This document shows positions 59,553 to 64,000 of a stretch of 64,000 bases of DNA, one piece after another. Numbering within the stretch: the first letter of the stretch is position 1; each line of letters starts with the position of its first letter. Source of the stretch: Diphasiastrum complanatum (lineage: Eukaryota > Streptophyta > Lycopodiopsida > Lycopodiales > Lycopodiaceae); contig MU831907.1 of NCBI GenBank assembly GCA_029204225.1, positions 33,284-97,283 of the forward strand, written 5' to 3'. The notes beneath the pieces are model-generated. The model was not told the DNA's origin. It saw nothing but the letters and a program-made list of their open reading frames with translations, and did not search any database. Made by a program: the position numbers and the translations under genes.

Positions 59553-61364
59553 CTCCCTCCCCCTTAAGACCGTCTTGGTCCTCTAAGACAAAGTCTGGAA
59601 AAATCTTGCGAAGGACGCTGCCTCTTTCCCAACAAGTGGCATTCTCAACAGGCTGATCATTCCACTTGACCAGATATTCTCGGTATAGAGTATGACGAGT
59701 CTGCATCTCTCTACTATCAAGAATCTCCTCTGGTTCATGTGGAGGTTGCTGAGGATCCAATGGGAAAACTAGAACACTGTCCCCTACCAGATTTTCTGAT
59801 CTGGCTAAGGCTTTTCGTAGATGACTTACATGAAAGACTGGAAAAACCTTACTACTGTGTGGGAGTTCTAGTTCATAGGTGACTTCGCCTAGTCTCCTAC
59901 TGATAGTAAAGGGACCACAATACCTAGGAGACAATTTAGCACACACTCCTGATTTGAGGGTCTTAGAGTCAACTGGGACTCAAGTAGACTTTCTCACCAG
60001 CGGAGAACTGCACATCCCGTCTGTGTGGATTTGCATAATGCCTGGCTCGATCCTGGGACTGCCTAATGCTACGCTTAGCATGTTCTATCATCTGGTTTAG
60101 GTCCTCTAAAAGTTTCTGGCTGCTTCAACTTTTCCTTGTTTAAACCCTACAGTTGTGGGTGAGCGTGGCTGAAAACCGTACATCAGCATAAATGGGCTGT
60201 ATCCCGTAGCTGAATGTTTGGTACTGTTATAAGCAAACTCTAATATCGAGAGATACCTCTCCCAATTAAACTGCTTCTTGCTGACGTATGCACGACGCAT
60301 ATCCTCCAGCACCTGATTTAGTACCTAGTCTGAGCTGGCTCGAGTTTCTTACTCTCGAACGCGACTGGTCGTCCACCCTGAGTTAGTACAGCACCCACTG
60401 CAAAGTCGCTAGCATCTGTTTCGACCACAAATGGCTGATTGGGGTCGACGACTTTTAAAACTGGTGCTGTAGCTAAGGTTGTTTTGAAAGCATCAAAGCT
60501 CTCCTGTTGTGCGGACTCCCAAATGAACTCCTTTCCCTTCCCCTTAAGAAGATTTGTCATGGGAACTGCTATCTGAGCATATTCCTTGACAAATCGTCTG
60601 TAATATCCCGCCAAACCAAGAAAGATCTAAAGTTCCAAAATATTCTGAGGTCTTAGCCAATTGAGTATGGCTTTAACCTTATTTGGGTCCATTTTAATCC
60701 CATCTGACGAGATAATGTGACCCAAATATGCTACTTCTTCAACGAAGAATTCACACTTGGATTGTTTAGCATAAAGCTTATGCTTTCTGAGCAGTCGAAA
60801 CACCTTTCTGAGCTGTTTTAGATGCTCCTTCCTCGTTTTGCTGTAGACGAGGATGTCATCTAAAAATACGACTACAAACTTACCCAAGTATGGTCTGAGG
60901 ACACTGTTCATCAAGGTCATAAAGGTAGCTGGAGCATTTGTGAGCCCAAATGGCATCACCTTAAACTCATAATGACCGTGACGAGTCCTAAAAGCTGTTT
61001 TCAAGACATCTTCCGATTTTATACGGACTTGATGATATCCCGATCTGAGGTCTATTTTGCTGAAAAACTTAGCCCCGTCGAGTTGGTCAAACAACTCGTC
61101 TGCCCGAGGCATAGGGTATTTATTCTTAATTGTGACTTTATTGAGGGCTCTGTAATCTACGCAAAGACGCATAGACCCCTCTTTCTTTTTCACCAATAGG
61201 ACTGGTGAGGCCCATGGTGAACTACTGGTCTGAATTTGGCCTTTCCCAAGATAATCTGTTAACTGCCTAGTTATTTCTTCATCCTCTGTTCGGCTGACCC
61301 GATATGGAGGTTTAGAAACAGGTGCTGTACCTAGGGCCCAGTCTCTTGGAGATTTAACCACCAC
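59446..61364 (-). pseudogene. Chromodomain Ty3/gypsy pol with internal deletion
   Basis: RT 61364-60627: [61 protein letters not shown] and the active-site box [13 protein letters not shown], then [20 protein letters not shown]. RNase H 60614-60318: GYYRRFVKEYAQIA, FVVETDASDFAVGAVL, SKKLEPAQTRY. The next residues are already late integrase (LNQVLEDMRRAYV, YNSTKHSATGYSPF, 60312-60106), so RNase H end and the integrase core are deleted. 59946-59446 gives the C-terminal integrase (YELELPHSSKVFPVFHVSHL) and a chromodomain (YLVKWNDQPVENATCWE), which in live elements targets heterochromatin. The last frame reads through the purine tract into the LTR. Confidence 0.93.
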
Positions 61365-61369
61365 TTATA

Positions 61370-61632
61370 GGCCATGGGCCTTAAGGAAAGACTGGCTTCT
61401 ATTGCTTGCAAATGGTCAAGGGTCTGTTTAAGAGCATGAATGTCATCCCTGAGTGAATCCTGCATGACAGGATCAAGATAGACTCTCTCAATGTATGTGC
61501 GCCATCCGGAGCTCTGCATCATGGAACTGATCTTCATTCCTCCATAGAGGATGAAGAATGCAAGCCATAGCGTGTAGAGGCTGATGGAACCACTCCCACC
61601 TGGCTTGCCACTTTTCTCTTATTTCTTCAACC
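61370..61632 (-). pseudogene. Second hAT transposase, WxWFHQPLHA exon
   Basis: After a TATAG acceptor at 61633 the minus strand reads VEEIREKWQARWEWFHQPLH and AMACILHPLWRNEDQF, then degenerates and meets gypsy sequence near 61370. It corresponds to the exon at 40542-40887 in the large hAT, and the intron falls at the same codon. Confidence 0.8.
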
Positions 61633-61748
61633 CTATAAAATTTGAAAATCATACATCATACATGTCACATGGTGTATACTTATAACTACATACTACATAT
61701 TACATAAACACTCATCAATCATGATAAGAGATAATGCATAATACAAAC

Positions 61749-61951
61749 CTCTCAGCACTGAAGGCAGTGCAGGTGCGAATCTGCTCTCCCAGCCTGTCTA
61801 TGAACTCATAGAGAAGGCCCAAAGTTGCGCCCTCTCTATCCGTAAGGCGCAGGACAGTGTAAAGAGGCTGCAACGCTATGACAATGGCCCGTGCATCATC
61901 CCAAAAAGGAGATGCTAGCACAATCCTCTCAAATCGCTGAGCCTTAGACAA
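61749..61951 (-). pseudogene. Second hAT transposase, middle exon
   Basis: The minus strand reads RFERIVLASPFWDDARAIVI, ALQPLYTVLRLTDREGATLG and LLYEFIDRLGEQI, ending AER with a GAG|GTTTGT donor at 61749. It matches the LLRPLYIVLRMADSVGYELM part of the large hAT. Confidence 0.82.
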
Positions 61952-62231
61952 TAGTTACTATCTAGATTCTAGAATCTACAACGAATTACAATGGAGATAG
62001 ATGTATCGTGATAGACTGTAGTAGTTTGTAGATTGTAGTAATGTCAAAGTACATACGATATGCAATGAATTATAGTTTACAACACAATCATCACTGCAAA
62101 ATTCAAATATTTTCTATTTAGCATCTAGCAAAAGCTTACAATTGTCAATAACTCAGGTGACAGGATAATGGATTTATAACTATTAACTAATAACAGCTTC
62201 GGAATTCCGAATCACAGTTCACTGATTACGA
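61952..62231 (-). other. Interval between hAT exons, coding middle lost
   Basis: AT-rich; no DUF659 or TPCAAH motif found. Most of the transposase middle is deleted or the interval is a degenerate intron. Confidence 0.5.
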
Positions 62232-62486
62232 TCAACAACCTGGTTGCGAATGATGACCCTCCGAGGTAGCCGTAGATGGAACTGCAGGTATCATCAATGA
62301 GTCAGGTGCTCGCGCACAACCTGCGATCTCAAAACCACGTAGACGCAATAGGTGTGCCTTTATTCTAGTGGGGCCACCTATGTAGTCCTTGCCACAATAC
62401 TTGCAAGTCCACCTCTTAGTGCCTGAGGTGCCATAATTAGAAGCAACTGTCACATGATCCCACAAGGGATCCGTCTCTCTAGGCAT
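62232..62486 (-). pseudogene. Second hAT transposase, BED zinc finger exon
   Basis: ATG 62486 starts MPRETDPLWDHVTVASNYGT, followed by the BED finger WTCKYCGKDYIGGPTRIKAH and LLRLRGFEIAGC. The Cys-x2-Cys ... His ... Cys ligands are intact. A TGA ends the frame at 62232. The element is a deleted derivative. Confidence 0.85.
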
Positions 62487-62908
62487 GGTATCTACTATCT
62501 AGATTCTAGTCTCTCTCTCCCCCTCACTAGTCTCTCTCCCCATCCTAAATTCTGATTTTTCACTCACACACACCTAAAGGCTAACTCTCCCTTCGACCTC
62601 CCTCCATACACACACACACACACACCCACCCACCCCCCTAAGTCTACCTCCCTCTCTCTCAAAGACTCACACACACTTCTAACTTAAGAATCTATTCACA
62701 CACACATTTGTCAAACACACACACATTGTCAAACACACACAAAACACAAAAACACAAAAAACACACACACACACATTTGTCAACAATCACACACAGTGCA
62801 CACACGTCAACAGCCACACACACAACTCCACATGAAACTGTACCATTGCCCACCGCAAGTATGTTAACTCACTTCAAGCTAGTAGAACAAGCCACAACGA
62901 TGTTTCCC

Positions 62909-62956
<48 letters not shown>

Positions 62957-63189
62957 AGCGCAAATCTGTCTCGGATTTCTCTCCCTCGGGCGCGGAAATC
63001 TGGGAAACCTTCGGGAGTCGGGACTGACCCTGTTGCGAGGAGTCAGGAGGTCCGACGAGCAGGAGGTAACGAGTTTTTTTTTTTTTCAAAAACGGTTTCG
63101 AACAGCCAAAAAAACGGTTCGAACCAGACCTTTTCAAAAAGGACTTTCGAATCGTAGTTCTTTCAACGAATCGCGATTCAACACAACAT
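62487..63189 (-). other. 5' flank of the second hAT, microsatellite-rich, ending at a hAT-like terminus
   Basis: Holds (AC)n tracts (62600-62830) and a (CT)n run at 62910-62955. Short inverted and A/T-rich phrases (AAAAACGGTTTCGAAC, TTCGAATCGTAG, GAATCGCGATTC) at 63080-63175 look like transposon subterminal repeats. LINE coding sequence begins just beyond. Confidence 0.55.
62910..62955 (+). repeat. (CT)n microsatellite
   Basis: 46 bases of CT repeat upstream of the second hAT's BED exon. Confidence 0.95.
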
Positions 63190-63967
63190 TGGCAACCAGC
63201 TCCACCACATTGTGAGATAACTCTCTAGCTCATCAAGTACAATCCAAAAGAACTGGTGGAAAGAGAGCAACCTTGCTTCACCCAGTGGTGCTCCAAATAT
63301 GCTCAAAAATGCCATTGTCATGTCTAAAACATCCCAAAACCCTCTCATAGAGAGCCATCACTGCCAGGATAATACCGATGGAGAAGCCAAGGTCATGAAG
63401 TCTTTGAATGAGCAGGGAGGGAGGTACAGAATCAAAGGCTTTCCTGAAGTCCACACACAACAATAAACCTTCTCTTTCTTGTACTTAGCTTCCTCAATCA
63501 AAGCTCGTAGTGTGAAGATATGGTCAGTGGTAGATTAGTGAGATCAGAAACTGTCTGTCCCAATGCATGTAATCTCCTGGATTCCGCCTCTGAGCTCACT
63601 GCAAACTGAAGTATGGCTGCCCTAGAGCTTCGTGAGAACATGCCCAATCATGATAGTGCCGTGGTAGTTACTAGGAACCATGGGGTCACCCATTTTTATG
63701 ATAGGGTGGATGATGTTCATGCACCAGAATGAAGGGAAGCCACAGACAACTGCGAATTGAGGGAGAGTGGCAAATGTGGGAGCAAGGAGGTCTAGGAGTT
63801 ACAGATTCGAGGTCTTCGATGTCTCTTGCCTTATGGGATTTCATTCTCTTGATGGCCGCAAGTACCATGTTAGAGGTGAAGAAGGTGAACTCAAAAGGGC
63901 ATGGAGAGATAGAGATGGGTGCATCAGTGTGTATGGTATATAGACTGGTACCATATGTCGGATTCAA
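63190..63967 (-). pseudogene. LINE reverse-transcriptase relic
   Basis: The minus strand across frames reads MVLAAIKRMKSHKARDIEDL, a KKGDP- and NYRG-like patch, then LCVDFRKAFDSVPPSLLIQR, LHDLGFSIGI and, near 63300-63240, a TTGVKQG- and SLSPVLF-like patch. These are canonical non-LTR RT blocks. Frameshifts separate them. The endonuclease would lie to the right, outside the window. At about 63180 the LINE stops at hAT-like terminus sequence; a matching C-terminus occurs at 58600-59011. Confidence 0.82.
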
Positions 63968-64000
63968 TGTGAACTAGAAGCGAAAGCGGAAACATTCACA

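Overview
This window is nuclear DNA of a seed plant, but I cannot name the species. Three things point that way: one multi-exon gene of the plant DUF506 (PDDEXK_6, PF04720) family, GT-AG introns, and a background of decayed plant-type LTR retrotransposons, hAT DNA transposons, a LINE and long dinucleotide microsatellites. The gene-poor, deeply nested layout would suit a large genome such as a gymnosperm, but that is only an impression. No bacterial operon, CRISPR array, rRNA or intact tRNA gene was seen.

Layout. 0-14.8 kb holds retroelement relics (gypsy RNase H/integrase at 0-1.3 kb, gypsy protease/RT at 10.6-11.7 kb, copia gag at 12.2-12.5 kb), a 91-bp tRNA-derived retroposon with perfect 15-bp target duplications at 7.6 kb, a strand-asymmetric A+C-rich block at 8.0-9.2 kb, nested tandem repeats at 9.2-10.1 kb and a 24-bp perfect inverted repeat at 12.55 kb. 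14.8-17.1 kb holds the one convincing host gene, a three-exon DUF506 gene with phase-consistent splice sites, a TATA box and leader uORFs.

19.9-20.6 kb is a copia integrase relic. At 21.0-22.4 kb, on the minus strand, four exons with matching splice phases encode an Ulp1-type (C48) cysteine-protease C-terminus. Similar exon-like minus-strand pieces at 23.8-24.3, 36.05-36.13, 48.9-49.2 and 50.9-51.5 kb suggest one old gene, or transposon gene, now cut apart by nested insertions.

The nesting is as follows. A gypsy element (24.3-36.05 kb, minus) contains a younger copia element (27.1-32.6 kb, minus). Beside it, a hAT transposon (36.14-48.93 kb, candidate 8-bp target duplication ACTATGAT) contains two gypsy-family insertions: a 5'-truncated gag-protease copy at 37.7-39.9 kb and a gene-poor element at 43.4-47.8 kb with perfect 5-bp target duplications. 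The hAT transposase (BED finger, DUF659-like region, dimerisation domain, AT-hook tail) lies on the plus strand. A small charged ORF reads inward from the opposite end.

49.2-56.8 kb holds a copia-like LTR with primer-binding site, a copia protease relic, a near-identical 133-bp tandem duplication and otherwise unrecognised sequence. 56.9-64 kb is another pile-up: a hAT relic, a LINE split into two pieces 4 kb apart, a chromodomain gypsy element with an internal deletion, and a second hAT with the same intron position as the large one. Apart from the DUF506 gene, and perhaps the Ulp1 exons, nothing looks like a working host gene.
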